Assembly (NCBI RefSeq): GCF_027596085.1
Contig: NC_072458.1
Span: 16,336,250-16,400,249, forward strand
Reading direction: 5' to 3'
Length of the DNA stretch: 64,000 nucleotides
DNA from: Anoplopoma fimbria
Lineage: Eukaryota > Chordata > Actinopteri > Perciformes > Anoplopomatidae
Of this stretch, positions 12,225 to 26,398 are shown in pieces. A model generated the notes under the pieces. That model saw only the letters and a list, made by a program, of their open reading frames with translations. It had not been told where the DNA came from and made no database searches. Every line of letters starts with the position of its first letter. Position 1 is the stretch's first letter. The position numbers and the translations under genes were made by a program.

Positions 12225-13874
12225 GTCACATTTCTATTACTATTAATGTTAATATTACTGCTTTTTATTATCATTATCATTATATACACTGCTGCTGTTA
12301 TAATTAGTAGATATATATTTTTTAATATTATTCCATTAATGCCATTAATAGTGCTACTATGGCTATTTCTACTCTAATTAAATGAACCATTTATATCATA
12401 TTCATTGACTATGTTGTTATTTGATTATGTTGTTCATTCTGTACATGTTACATTCTATTGCATTTCTGTCCATCCTGGGAGAGGGATCCCTCCTCTGTTG
12501 CTCTCCTGCCGGAATCTTCCCTTTTTTTCTTTGGCGGTTCAATTCCCGGCTCCTTCAGTATCGTGTCAATGTGTCACCTAAGACACCTAAAACCCCAATT
12601 GTGTGACATCCGTGATGTCAGAATATTTTGTTTTTACACTATGACACGTTGTGAATTGAATTAATAGAAAATATATAAGGTGTCGTGAACACTGTTATGC
12701 TGATCTGACAAAGATCATAAAATAAAGATCAGCTGTGCCATACGTAATGTTTATTTGAGGTCTCTTTCTTTTGGCTCTGAGGAAAGGATGTCACATTTGT
12801 TACCTGCCGGTTGCCTCGTCTCCTCTCTCCTCGAGTCTCTTTCAAGCTTGTCCGCTTGCATTACCAGTGGGCGGGACTTAGATGCGAGGTGATGAAAGGA
12901 ATCGTGGAGGCACATAATCTTGAAATGAGAAAGACCCAGTGTCGTTTATAGCTGTCTCCATTGTTTTCATCATTACTCCTCGGTTCCGACACAAAGCTGG
13001 CACAACTTGAAATCGCTAATCCGGCCCCTGGCACTAATTGTTTGTGCCCATTCTGGGCGTATTAGTAGATACTTAATCAAGAAAACAATGTTTATTTTCA
13101 CAATGCCTGATCAGTCGACTCAAACTCGTGGGATAGGCAGATTGAAAGGTCTGGACTTCTATTCCTGATTATTATTGCTATGGAATGAATTTAATTGAAA
13201 AATGAATGGTCTTCTGTTTCACAGATGGAGAACTTTATACGGGGACGGTGGCAGACTACAGGGGGAACCGCCCAGGCATCTCCCGGCACCTCAGTGAGGG
13301 CCGGCGTGTTGACCTGAAGTTGGATGATACATTAGGATGGCTTGAGGGTGAGTGTGTTGTCTGTCAAAATGAAACGTATGGTAGTCAAAGCAGTTGAGAA
13401 GAAAATTGTATTAATGATTAAACATGGACTGCAGTTGTTTTGTCAGTTGTTGAGCACTTGGGAATTGCTTAGTTCTTGATTAGAGGTAGTATGTTAAGGA
13501 TATGAACTTCAAAGGGCCATGGTTAGAGACCTGAATAAACCCAGTTGGCCAAGTTAACACCCCAACACTTGTCTTTCCTGTCAATGGTACCTCTATTTCT
13601 AAATGGCTTAAATATTGACCACAGTTGTTTAGAAAGTAGCATCATCATTTCAATTACGGATGTCCATATTATTTTGCCCTTGTTCTCATTCAGTCATTTC
13701 ATATTGAGTAACGGCCAATATCGAGTGCCGACCCGATGCTTCTATTTCCCTAGAGAATACAGCTGCACACTCCATTACATTGAAGTTATTCAAATCAATC
13801 CAATTGCAGTTTGAAAAAAGTTACCTGTATCCAAGCTGTTCCCTAATACGTATGTGTATATATATATTTATATA

Positions 13875-13920
<46 letters not shown>

Positions 13921-16900
13921 TCTTTTTTTTCTTTTTTCTTTTTTCTTTTTTAACAAAATCAAACGAATGAAATAACAAACCCTCTCTGTAATTTTTTGGC
14001 CTTGTCCCTTTCTAAAGGGAATTCTACTATTCTACTTAAAAGTTTTCTCTGAGTATCTTGAATGAACTATTTTCGTTGTCTGCAGATCTTTTGCACAAAT
14101 TACATGGCTGTCTGCGGTGAAACATCATGCACCATAGATTACAGCAAAACGCAGGACTGTCACTCTAGACCTTAGCTGAAATCAAGTGCGCATAAAATAG
14201 GTAAATAACATCAATAAATGTTATCATACTGCGTTTTGCTATCGTTTATGGTTTGTGGTGTTTGTCGTGGGTTGGGGCTCAGCCCCCGCTCTGTCACACG
14301 GAGCGCAGCGCAGCGGAGTCGAGGAGAGGTGGACAGGAGTTGACGATTTGACGGAGGCTGCACTTGTTGTGTTGTTATGCATAATGGCTTCACGATTAAA
14401 AACAACCCTGTGACAGCTGACTTAAAAGAAGCATCGGATTGGACTCAATAGAGCCGATATTGATCATTTAAAACTGCCTTGAGTACATTCCCTAGTTACT
14501 GTAGGTGTCTTGGCAACTGAAATGTCCTTGACATCATGAAAAGACTGTTGGCCAACAGGGGGGTTTATGCATTGCCTCAATGTGTCCCAGACTTGGGGAT
14601 AAGCTGTAACATAACATATTGAGGATAAGCTGTAACATATTGTTTTATTTGAAGGATATGACATATTTCCACAAACTTACATCTTTGGAATACTTTGCTA
14701 TCTGTTTGTTATAGATCCAACTTTCATCAGCTCCAGTTTCCTTCCTGATGAAGAGAAAATCTACTTCTTCTTCAGTGAAGTGGGCAGAGAGTATGACTTC
14801 ATCGACAAATTTATTGTTTCTCGTGTTTCTCAGATCTGCATGGTAAGGGTAAAACAATGGGCCTCATGCAAGAACCACTCGTACACCCACATTTGTTTTT
14901 AGGTGGCATATATGAGCAACAATTTTCTTGAAGTTCAAATTTTCTCTTGGGTACTAACTAAATTCAGGAGTGGTCAAGACCTGTCCTAAGACTTACAGGT
15001 AGCCTGTGAGCCAAGGTACATAAATACGTTCTAGTCCTTATGTTTTCATTCTCATACGTATTTTCACTCCTACATGTGCATTACATTTTTATGCTCATAC
15101 ACTTGACTCATACAATCATACATTTTTATTTCTCAAATGCATGCATTCAATGTATATATTTAATATTATAGAGAATATTCACTCTGTCAGGGTTCAATAT
15201 TAATGTTTCTTATTTAAAAGTGAAAAATATGGGCAGTATTTCAGATGTATCATGACACCATGATCAGGTGGAGGGAGGCCAGACTCCTACATACTGCTGT
15301 GTCTGAAATGCTGTGTAGGTTAAAACAACAGCAGGTTCAGTTCTGTGTTGTACTTGATGCCTTCTCCTCTTCTCATGCCAGAGTGATGTTGGAGGTCAGC
15401 GGACCCTGCAGCGACGCTGGACCACATTTGCCAAAGCTCAGCTGTTGTGCCAGGCTGATAATGAGCTGCCCTACAATATGATCCAGGACATAGACACCCT
15501 CCCACCAGTAGAGGGAGCTCCTGCAGATGATACACTCTTTTACGGCATCTTCACCTCCCAGTGGTCAGTTAACTAAAGGGCAATGATCCATACAGTAGCT
15601 AATGTAAATTCCCTGAAACTATGGTGTCCTGTTATCTACAAAGCATCATCATTTTCTGCGGTTGGTGTTACTTTGTGCCTCTCATAATAACCAGCATTGT
15701 ACTTTGCATGGAGCCAGCCTCTCATAGCAGCTGTATCACCTGTGTCCTGGGGTCTCATTTATCACCGTTGCGTACGCACAAAACAAGGCCTTAAATAGGC
15801 ATATGCCACTCTGCCAGAGCGGCACCATTACAAGTATGATGATGCCTCTCACACAATTATTTTCACTTCATATCACAGGTTACGTTGCACTTTAAGATCT
15901 TCTTTATCCTAAATGGTCAAACCAGCAGTGTTATTTATGCTTGTACTAGTGAGCCATAACTAAGCACATTTCAATTGTAAAATAATTCAAATCAAATCTC
16001 AAATTATATGTAAAACATATAAATAATGCTGTGACACTCGTGATTTGTTTTGCTGCATGATGGAAGAATTAGGAGGAAACGAGTGTTCAGAGATCGCCTC
16101 ATCCACAAGCACTTCGATTTCTTAGGGAAATAAAATGCTTTTCTTGGTCTTTCTCTTGGTAGTTGACGAGATTCAGCATAAAGACCCATTGAGCAGCTTA
16201 TTTCTATGCATCAACATTCATGGTCATTCAGGTGCTTTGCATTGACTATTTATGGTTGAATGTGGCCGTTTAGAGGTTGGGATATGAAGCTCATCCAGCT
16301 GTGCACATTTACAGATTGATATTGGATTTGCGCATTGGCAGCCGTAGGCATGGTTTTAAAAATCGGAATATGTTTTGGCCTACATGCATTTCCTCCTTTC
16401 AACGTATGCAAACATTTAGTGTGGATCCTACGCTCTGTTTTACAAATGAGACCTCTGTTCTGGCCACTTTTACATTAACTACAAAACATTATTAAACATA
16501 CAAAAAATGAAGAATAAACTTTGGATTTATCGTTGGGAAAAACCTTGTTAAATATGCTGTTATGCCGCAGGATTCATCATGCCGCAGGATTTATCATAGT
16601 AACAAGGCACACTATTTTCTATGATAACATCCGTGAAAAAGATTTGTCACTGTGTATAGAGATGGTGAAACAACTCGGCCCTCAACAGTATACAGTGAAA
16701 GCAGCTTTTTGTGGATACGGGAAGGTAGGAAAAACAATGGTGCCAAATAAGGGTAGGATACATCTTGAATGGTGGAGGGATGGTGGGGTGCATGGAGAAA
16801 AAAACCTCAAAATTGTAAGGTCAAAACAACACTGAAAGAATAGTTCAACCTGGTAAATATGCTTTCACATCAAGGATCTTGTGTGTTTTAGAAACTTTGG

Positions 16901-19900
16901 GAAAACACACTATAGGAATATGCAGACGTGCTCTTACACTACTACATCTAACACAATATTCTTTTGAGGACATCATTCACATGTTGGATAGAGACGACAG
17001 AGGCAATGAGGATGATCTATACTGTACGCCAAGCTTGAGCAGGTTGAGGCTTCGTCACTGTATCTACAGTGCATCCGGAAAGTATTCACAGCGCTTCACT
17101 TTTTCCACATTTTGTTATGTTACAGCCTTATTCCAAAATGGATTAAATTCATTTTTTTCTTCAAAATTCTACACACAAGTGAAAAAAGTTTGTTTAAATT
17201 TTTTGCGAATCTATTAAAAATAAAAAACGAAAAAATCACATGTACATAAGTATTCACAGCCTTTGCCATGACACTCAAAATTGAGCTCAAGTGCATCCTG
17301 TTTCCACTGATCATCCTTGAGATGTTTCTACAACTTGATTGGAGTCCACCTGTGGTAAATTCAGTTGATTGGACATGATTTGGAAAGGCACACACCTGTC
17401 TATATAAGGTCCCACAGTTGACAGTGCATGTCAGAGCACAAACCCAGCCATGAAGTCCAAGGAATTATCTGTAGACCTCCGAGACAGGATTGTGTCGAGG
17501 CACAGATCTGGGGAAGGGTACAGAAAAATGTCTGCAGCATTGAAGGTCCCAATGAGCACAGTGGCCTCCATCATCCGTAAATGGAAGAAGTTTGGAACCA
17601 CCAGGACTCTTCCTAGAGTTGGCCGCCCGGCCAAACTGAGCGATCGGGGGAGAAGGGCCTTAGTCGGGGAGGTGACCAAGAACCCGGTGGTCACCCTGAC
17701 AGAGCTCCAGTGTTGCTCTGTGAAGAGTCCTTCCAGAAGGACAACCATCTCTGCAGCACTCCACCAATCAGGCCTGTATGGTAGAGTGGCCAGACGGAAG
17801 CCACTCCTCAGTAAAAGGCACATGACAGCCCGCCTGGAGTTTGCCAAAAGGCACCTGAAGGACTCTCAGACCATGAGAAACACAATTATCTGGTCTGATG
17901 AAACAAAGATTGAACTCTTTGGCCTGAATGCCAAGCGTCATGTCTGGAGGAAACCAGGCACTGCTCATCACCTGGCCAATACCATCCCTACAGTGAAGCA
18001 TGGAGGTGGCAGCATCATGCTGTGGGGATGTTTTTCAGCGGCAGGAACTGGGAGACTAGTCAGGATCGAGGGAAAGATGACTGCAGCAATGTACATTGAT
18101 GAAAACCTGCTCCAAAGCGCTCTGGACCTCAGACTGGGGTGAAGGTTCATCTTCCAACAGGACAACGACCCTAAGCACACAGCCAAGATAACAAAGGAGT
18201 GGCTTCGGGACAGCTCTGTGAATGTCCTTGAGTGGCCCAGCCAGAGCCCAGACTTGAACCCGATAGAACATCTCTGGAGAGATCTGAAAATGGCTGTGCA
18301 CCGACGCTCCCCATCCAACCTGATGGAGCTTGAGAGGTCCTGCAAAGAAGAATGGGAGAAACTGCCCAAAAATAGGTGTGCCAAGCTTGTAGCATCATAC
18401 TCTAAAAGACTTGAGGCTGTAATTGCTGCCAAAGGTGCTTCAGCAAAGTATTGAGCAAAGGCTGTGAATACTTATGTACGTGTTATATTCTCGTTCTTTA
18501 TTTTTAATAGATTTACAAAAATTTGGAACAAACTTTTTTCACTTTGTCATTATGGGGTATATATATAACATAACAAAAAAAAAAAAGTGAAAAAGTGAAG
18601 CGCTGTGAATACTTTACGGATGCACTGTACTTACTAAGCTGTCATTTTTATTTATCTACATATTTATTTCTCTATTGTGTGCATTATTAGCTCTCATTCA
18701 TCATTTTTTCCCCCTCCATTAACTAGGTCTGTCAACTCTGGACGGTCAGCGGTGTGCTCATTCCGCCTGACTGACATCAAATCGGTTTTCTCTGGTAACT
18801 ACAAAGTCCTGAACCGGGACACATTACAGTGGAGCACACGGGTTCAAGAAAAGATTGCAAATCCAGGAGAGGTAAATGGTCACCTCTAATTGATATGAGA
18901 ATGGAAATTTAAGATTACATCAGACTTTATTTAACCTGAGAGAAATTGTTCAGCACTAGTAGCAATATAAAGCCGAGAACAGTTGAACAAATGCAAAAGC
19001 CACAACAAAATGCAAAATCCGGAAGTGAGCAACAGTGGATGTTTGATAATGAAATGGGCCGACTATTATTGTTGGCAGGCTATTGTTACGTTGAGCTGAG
19101 CCAGGCCTAAATCTATCGCATAATTCATCACCGGCAATAGCTGCATAATGCACGCGGGTCGGATTTGTGACCGACTTGTTCCTGACTTACTTTGACTTCA
19201 TGAACCCTATGAGCAATGATAACCTCATGAGATCAAGGTTGCTGCAGTTTTTGGCACCAGGGATTCAGCTGCTCTAAACCAAATTCAAGAACCAGGGCAT
19301 GATGGGAAACACCTGGCTGTCGCCTTATCAAAGAGCGGATAATAGCCTACAATCTAGCTTTAAATAACAATTAGGATTTCTACAATAAGTGATGTGGTCA
19401 AAACTAAGAAGGCTCTTTGATCAGGAGACAGCAAGGCATTTCGCCTTTGTTTTACACTTCTCGGCCACCGTAGGAAAGTGCAAATAGAGAGATTATCAAT
19501 ATAGTGCAAACTAAATATACACAATGCCAGAAGTTTAAACAGGTGAAAGGTAAATGTCTTAAATATAAACTGTTTAATGGAAAGGTTGAAACCCAAACAA
19601 TACACATGCCAATTCTGGAAAGGCAGATCTCCGCCAGGTGTGATTGAATGATTCAATAATCATCCAAACTATCTGTTGTACATTAATGACAGTATATAGA
19701 CCAACTTACTGCTGTCAGGTAACAAAAGTTCAGACTGGGCCAGTTGATGAAGCCCGAATTACTGCTCCAACTCATAACTTATTCTATACTAAATTAAGCT
19801 CTAGCGTAAGTTCAGTCAGTAAGACAATACTCTCGTATGCTTAGTCTTGTAGTTAACCCTCTCATGTCTGGGGCCGCCAAGGGAACACTCTTCTTGATTC

Positions 19901-22900
19901 TTGCAATAGCTTCAGGCAGTTACCTCAAGTGGCAGTGAAAGTGCTCGCTCCGTAAATGTGCCTTGTTCAGATTGCATATACATTTGCACACAATCATTCA
20001 GATCATTAAAACCTTTTTTAAATATTTGATTATAATATATTTTAAGGCTAATTACTCATTACCAATCCCTTAGTGCGTGTCTGGTATTGTTTTTCGCCTT
20101 GTGGGTCATCACTTGAAGGGTCATTAGCCTAACCCACTTTTCACCCCGGACTGATTTAGCATCTTAGCGGTGCAATTCCATGCAAGATGGCTCCCGTTGA
20201 TGTATTCTACTTATTCATTCATTTATTATTCATTGCCCTCTTCTAGATACTACTATTCATAGCTATCTACCAATTCCTCCGATCCGTCGTACTTTGGGAA
20301 GCTGGTCACCGTCAAGGCATCGTGGTCTAATGTGTCTACTGTTGTCCTGTCATGTGTTGGATGCTGCTATTTGATCCTTGGCTAGGTCTCACCTTATAAA
20401 AAGGTTTTAATCTCAGCGTGTTTCTTTCTACTTAATGGTTCTTTACATATATTGCATTTCGAACTATCTTAATCTCAGTCATCGCACCATAGTCCTCAAG
20501 ACCTCACATGCTGGTAACTTTATGCTGTCATGTGGTATTGCATTCATTGCAGCAGCACCATTGGGTGATCTGTTAGTGGAATCACATGCGTTGCAGCAAC
20601 AGCACTGGGGATCTGTTAGTGGAATACACATGTCGCAGCAGCAGCATCGGCTTTGGGTGATATATTAAGTGGAATTGCATTTTTTGTAGAAGCAGCATTG
20701 TGGGGCAATCTCATGTTGGGTCCATATAGAGTTCTGTCTTGACCTGCTTTATACAGTAAGTATAGATAAACTGATTGTTCAGGCTCTGCCCATACTTCTT
20801 TAAGTACGCCTTTAATCCCTTGTAAATCATGGTTTAACTGGTGTCGAAGCTTTTGTTACTGCCAACGCTTTCCCTTCGTTGCCTGCAATTGTAATCTGCC
20901 ATTATTGCATTGTTAAGCATCTAAATTCTTCTGTAATCATGCCTGCCCACATTCTCTATACATGCATATAACTGGTGATGGCGCGTTGACTCAACGGCTA
21001 TTTTGCTGCTCACTGTTTCCTTTTTATCTGTTATTTCCAGTCAAAGATAACTAATAAGATTTCAATCAGGAGAGACATCAATAAAATTGAACAATAATTT
21101 ATTACACATGCATAAGAATGAATAGTACAAAGTCTTTGGCTATTGGACTCCATGGCCAAGCCGTATATCAGAGGGGCCCAACACTGAGATCAGCGAAGCA
21201 CAATCCCCCCTGGAGTCCAGACACTGGTGGTGGTGATTATGATTCCATTCAGATTATTTTGTATAGCCCAAAATCACAAATTACAAATTTGCCTCAGACG
21301 GCTTTACAATCTGTACACATCCAACCTCCTCTGTCCCGGAACCCTCACATCAGCACAGGAAAAACTCCCCTAATCCTTTTAACTGGGAGAAAAAAAGGAA
21401 GAAACCAATGGGAGAGCGATAGAGGAGGGATCCTTCTCCCAGGATGGACAGAATGCAATAGATGTCATGTGTACAGAATGAACAACAACATAACAGAGTT
21501 ACAACACATTCAATGTATATGACATAAATTATTCATATAATCACATTAGTAAGCAGAGTAACGAAGGAGAAAATTAAGACTACTTATAATAAAAGCAGCA
21601 ATTACTATAGTAGAATTAAAATAATGATATAGGGAATAGTATTAGTAATGTGACTAATAATAATAAAAGTAACAGTGGGTGTCAGCCGGGTCACAGCAGG
21701 AAGCACGACCACGGTCCAGGTACCACTACGATTCATGGAAATCTGCGAGGCGAGAAAGAAAAGAGGGCTTCAGGGTAGAAGCAAAGCCAATAAGCATAAT
21801 GGTACAGGGAATAGTAATACTAATGTGACTAATAATAATAATGGTAGTAGCAGTGGGTGTCAGCAGGGCCACAGCAGGAGGTACGACCGCAGTCCAGGTA
21901 CAGCCACGATTTAGGGAAACCTGCGAGGCGAGAAAGCACAAAGACTCTAGGGTAGAAGCAAAGCCAGTAATGTGCATAAATAGGAGATTAATACATAAAG
22001 ATGGAGGGAGAGAAGATGAGAGAGGAGCTCAGTGTATCCTAGGTAGTCCCCCAGCTGTCTAGGCATATAGCAGCATGTCTAGGGGCTGGACCAAGGCGAA
22101 ACAGAACCAGCCCTAACTATAAGTGCTATCAAAAATGAGGTCTTAAGCCTACTAGCAGACTACTTAAAAGTGGTGAGTGTGTCTGTCCCCCAGACTGAAA
22201 CTAGAACCTGGTTCCACAGAAGAGGAGCCTGATAACTGAAGGCTCTGGCTCCCATCCTACTTTCATATACTCTAGGAACCACAAGTAACCCTGCATTGAT
22301 TGAGCGCAGCTCTCTAGTTGGGTAATATGGAACTATAAGTTCCTTAAGATAAGATGGTGCCTGGCCAGTTAGAGCTTTGTAGGTGAGTCGAAGAATTTTA
22401 AATTCTATTCTTGATTTAACAGGGAGCCAGTGCAATAGTCACATTACTATTACTATTCCCTGTACCATTACACTTATTGGCTTTGCTTCTACCCTGGAGT
22501 CTTTGCGCTTTCTCGCCTCGCAGGTTTTTATGAATCGTTGTGGTATCTGGACTGTGGTCGTGCCTCCTGCCGTGACCCAACTGACACCCCCTGCTACTGC
22601 CATTATTATTATTATTATTAGTCACATTAGTATTGCTACTACCATTATTATTATTATTAGTCAAATTACTATTACTATTCCCTATATCATTATTATAATT
22701 CTACTATAGTCATTGCTGCTGTTATTATAAGTGGTCTTAATTTTTTCCTTCGTTACTCTGCTTACTACTCTATGAATCATTTATGTCATATGCATTTCTG
22801 TCCATCCTGGGAGAAGGATCCCTCCTCTGACGCTCTCCTATAGGTTTCTTCCTTTTTTCTCCCTATTAAAGTTTTTTTTCGGGGAGTTTTTCCTGTGCCG

Positions 22901-25900
22901 ATGTGAGGGTTCCGGGGCAGAGGATGTCGCATGCGTACAGATTGTACAGTCCTATGAAGCAAATTTGTAATTTGTGTTTTTGGGCTATACAACATAAATG
23001 TAATTTAATTGAAGTTGATAGGGCTGGGGTCTCTTTCCATCCGGTGCCATGAGTTGACGGCTGGAACTGCTCTCTAACTAACAAAGGGGAGTATACTTGG
23101 CTCTACCACACTGCATGTTAGTATGCCTATGATTATTACCCATAGTTCCCATAGGCCTTTCCTTTTTTCCTTTCTATCTCGAGGACCCTGAGGGTCCTTC
23201 CCCTGGATCTGACTCATGTTGTCACTACCATGTCTTGCTGCTAATGAACCACGACTTGGTATGATACTGTTGGCCCTTCTGGTGGCTAGTCTTTGGGGTT
23301 GTCTTTCCCCTTGAGGGCCCTGTGGTTGTCTAACTCCCTGAGAGGAGGCGTCGCCTTCCTCGTTCTGGTGTCCCCTTGCGGCACACGATGTGTGCCCCTT
23401 CTGATGTATGCTTCATGAGTTCCTTTTTGATCGTCTACTCTGCAGCAAATGGTACCAGACTTTCTTACCTTCAACTTTGAGCGCTGTTGCCGTTGTTAGG
23501 ACGACTTTAAAAGGGCCTTCTCGCCTGGGTTGATCACACTTTCTTTTGAACACTTGATGTATACCCACTCTCCTGGTTGCACCCTCTGCAGCATCTCAGG
23601 AATAGCAGATTATCTGTCCTCTGTGGCACCTTTGACCTAGTGGAAGATAACCTTGTGAATTTGACACAAATGCTGGACATAGCTGGTTAGTTATTTTTCT
23701 AACTGCTCAAGCGGAGGTCCCTGATATGGTTCTCTGAAATAGGGCACTGGCATCGGCCACCTTGTGAGCATGAAGGTGTCCATTGCTTTGACACAATCAT
23801 TAGGAGTTCCATCTACTGGCAGCACCATCCTGGCTGCAGTATTCACGGGCATGTAATTGAGAAGATGTGTACAACACCACTGGGTGACCCATAGTTAAAA
23901 CTGAAGTTTTCTGAAATGCAAAGGCTTCTGCTGCCAATCCCTGATAGCAGGGTGGCAAGCCCATCTCAATGTTGTCCAGTTTAGTGCTATGATAGGCCAG
24001 TGACTGCTTTCCTGTCGAGGTATCTTGCAATGAGTACTGCACTTGCACAGCCTGATCTTTCATCGACGTACGATGAAATGGCTTTGAGTAATCTGGGTTT
24101 CCGAATGCGGGGGCAGATTGAAAATCACATTTTAATGCTTCAAATGCATGGCTCGCAGAGTCGCTGTCTGGCAGCATAGTTACAAATCCACTGGCGTGAG
24201 TAACCAGTCATTCCCAGAAAAATGACCATTTGCACCACCGTTTGTGGTTTTGGAGCTTTGGTTATGGTCTCCAATTGGTAGGGGCAATTAGCATCTTTGC
24301 TTAATTTCCTCCCAAGATACTCAACCTCTGTCTGACAGAATTTAAGTTTGTCTTTGCTGACCTTGTGCCCTCCTTTGGCTAGAGCTTTAAGTACAGCAAT
24401 GGATTCCTTTTTACACTGTTCTTTTGTAGAGCTGCAGACCAAAATGTCCTCCACGTACTGGATTACAGTACTTGAATCTTCCAAGTTTTGCAAGTCCTGA
24501 GCCAGTAAAACATTGAAAATGGATGGACTTTCGACATACCAATGCGGAAGGCGGGTATTTTTGTACTGATGGCCCTCATATGTCAATGCAAAGAGATGTT
24601 GTGGGTCAGGATGCAGTGGCACACTGAAAAAGGCTGAACATATATCAATAACTGTGTACCATCGTGCATCAAGTGGAATATTGGTGAGCAGTGTGTGGGG
24701 GTCAGGAACAATGGGTGTCTCGGCATCAATGACAGTATTGACAGCTTTCAGATCACCCAGACAATGATCCTCAGAGTGTGACTTTTTGAGTGGAAGAATT
24801 GTGTTACAGGGACTTTTACACTCCCTGAATTATGGGTCTGGTGATGTATTCTGTATGGCAACCTTGCCCCTGGCTTAACCTTTATTTGAATTAGGTGTGC
24901 TGATTTTAACTTTCCTACACCTGTCTTATGTTTTGACCAAAAATCCTGTGGTATTTGTTTTAGCAAACTCCACTGTTCTGGGTGTAGGGGCATTAGTGCA
25001 TGTGGTCTTTTTCTCCCTAGAACCTTTTCTGCTAGCCCTTTGTCACATGCTCTTAGTGATATCCTAATGTACTGTTTTCCCGATGATATGTGAATGTATT
25101 TATTATGAGTAGGTAGCCATTCTTGTGTTTGCAGGGCTGCTTTTACCATTGGACCTAGTCGTGTGACTCATGTCCTTGTGCCACTAGGAGTGTGATGTGA
25201 GGTGTGGAGCCATTGACTTGAAGCCAATCTCGTAGCATAGATGGGAGGGTTACTGCTCCAGCTGCTCCTTGTGGCTGCTCCTTGTGTCCTATATACAAGT
25301 CTTGACTGACCAGGTAGTATGGCTTTTTAGTTAGCAACTCCTCCCAACATTCATCATAGTCTTTGTGTTGCTGTTGTTCATCCTACATGAGAGTGCAGTG
25401 AAGTGGAAGTGGAACGCTTTTCACACAATGTGACTGCACCCAGAGTTTCCATGTGTTCCATTCCTGGAGCAATTTAGACTGTAACATCAGTCTGAGCCAA
25501 TATACGGCAGGTTGTTTGTGATTGGCAGCTTCTTGTTGTTCCTGTCATCATTCCTAACGGTGGGTCTTCCGTAAAATCTACATATCGGCCATCTTGTCTG
25601 CACATAATTTTAGCTTTAGGGGACACAAAATGTCTCTTCCCAGCAGATTGACGGAAGTATAAGCCGAATAGAGCAGGGGTCCCACTATGGTTTTAGCTGC
25701 AATCAGCATTGGGACCAGCTGTGTGAGGGGTATTACTTGTGTTTTCCCAGAGAAGTTTACAACAGGCAAGCTCAAAAGGGGGAGATTTAATCCGTTTCTC
25801 AGAATGCATTAATAAGTTGCACCTGTGTAAAATCCCTTTTGTCTGCTATGCCAGCCTCCCTTTCTGCTGATCAGTACTGTTCTCCGTCCTCATCGCCAGA

Positions 25901-26346
25901 TGAGGAGTGCAGAGGCTTTGGTCCCTTGCTGGCTGATCTTGTGCTTGTGTGGAATAGGGTTCTCTGAGTCGGCTTCCTTATCTTAGCTGTCTTCTGAGCA
26001 GTGAGAGTCACAATCATCCTCTTCCTCTGAGTGCAGAGAGCCTGCCTCTCCCTCATCCGAGCCTGGTGTGCTCCCCCTGCTCACCACACTCCCTTCATGA
26101 TCTCTCTGACCTCTCTTAGCTTTCTTCCTTCCAAACTTCAGTGTGAAGCGTCCCTGTAGCTTGCCCCCTATTTCTTGTTCCTCCAAACTGTCTATCTGGT
26201 TACCTATAACTGGATATATTCCCACATAACCTTTTCCTAAGGTGAGTATAGTGGAGGCCTTAGCTGGCCATGGTGGGGCAGTAGGGTGCTGCTCATGTTC
26301 TCTTGTCTTTCCCTTCTCACTGCTGCTTTGCTTTCTCTCATCCTTG

Positions 26347-26398
<52 letters not shown>

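Noticed and set aside
17431..18432. Several antisense frames across the Tc1 transposase
   Set aside because: They are shadows of the transposase frame on the other strand.
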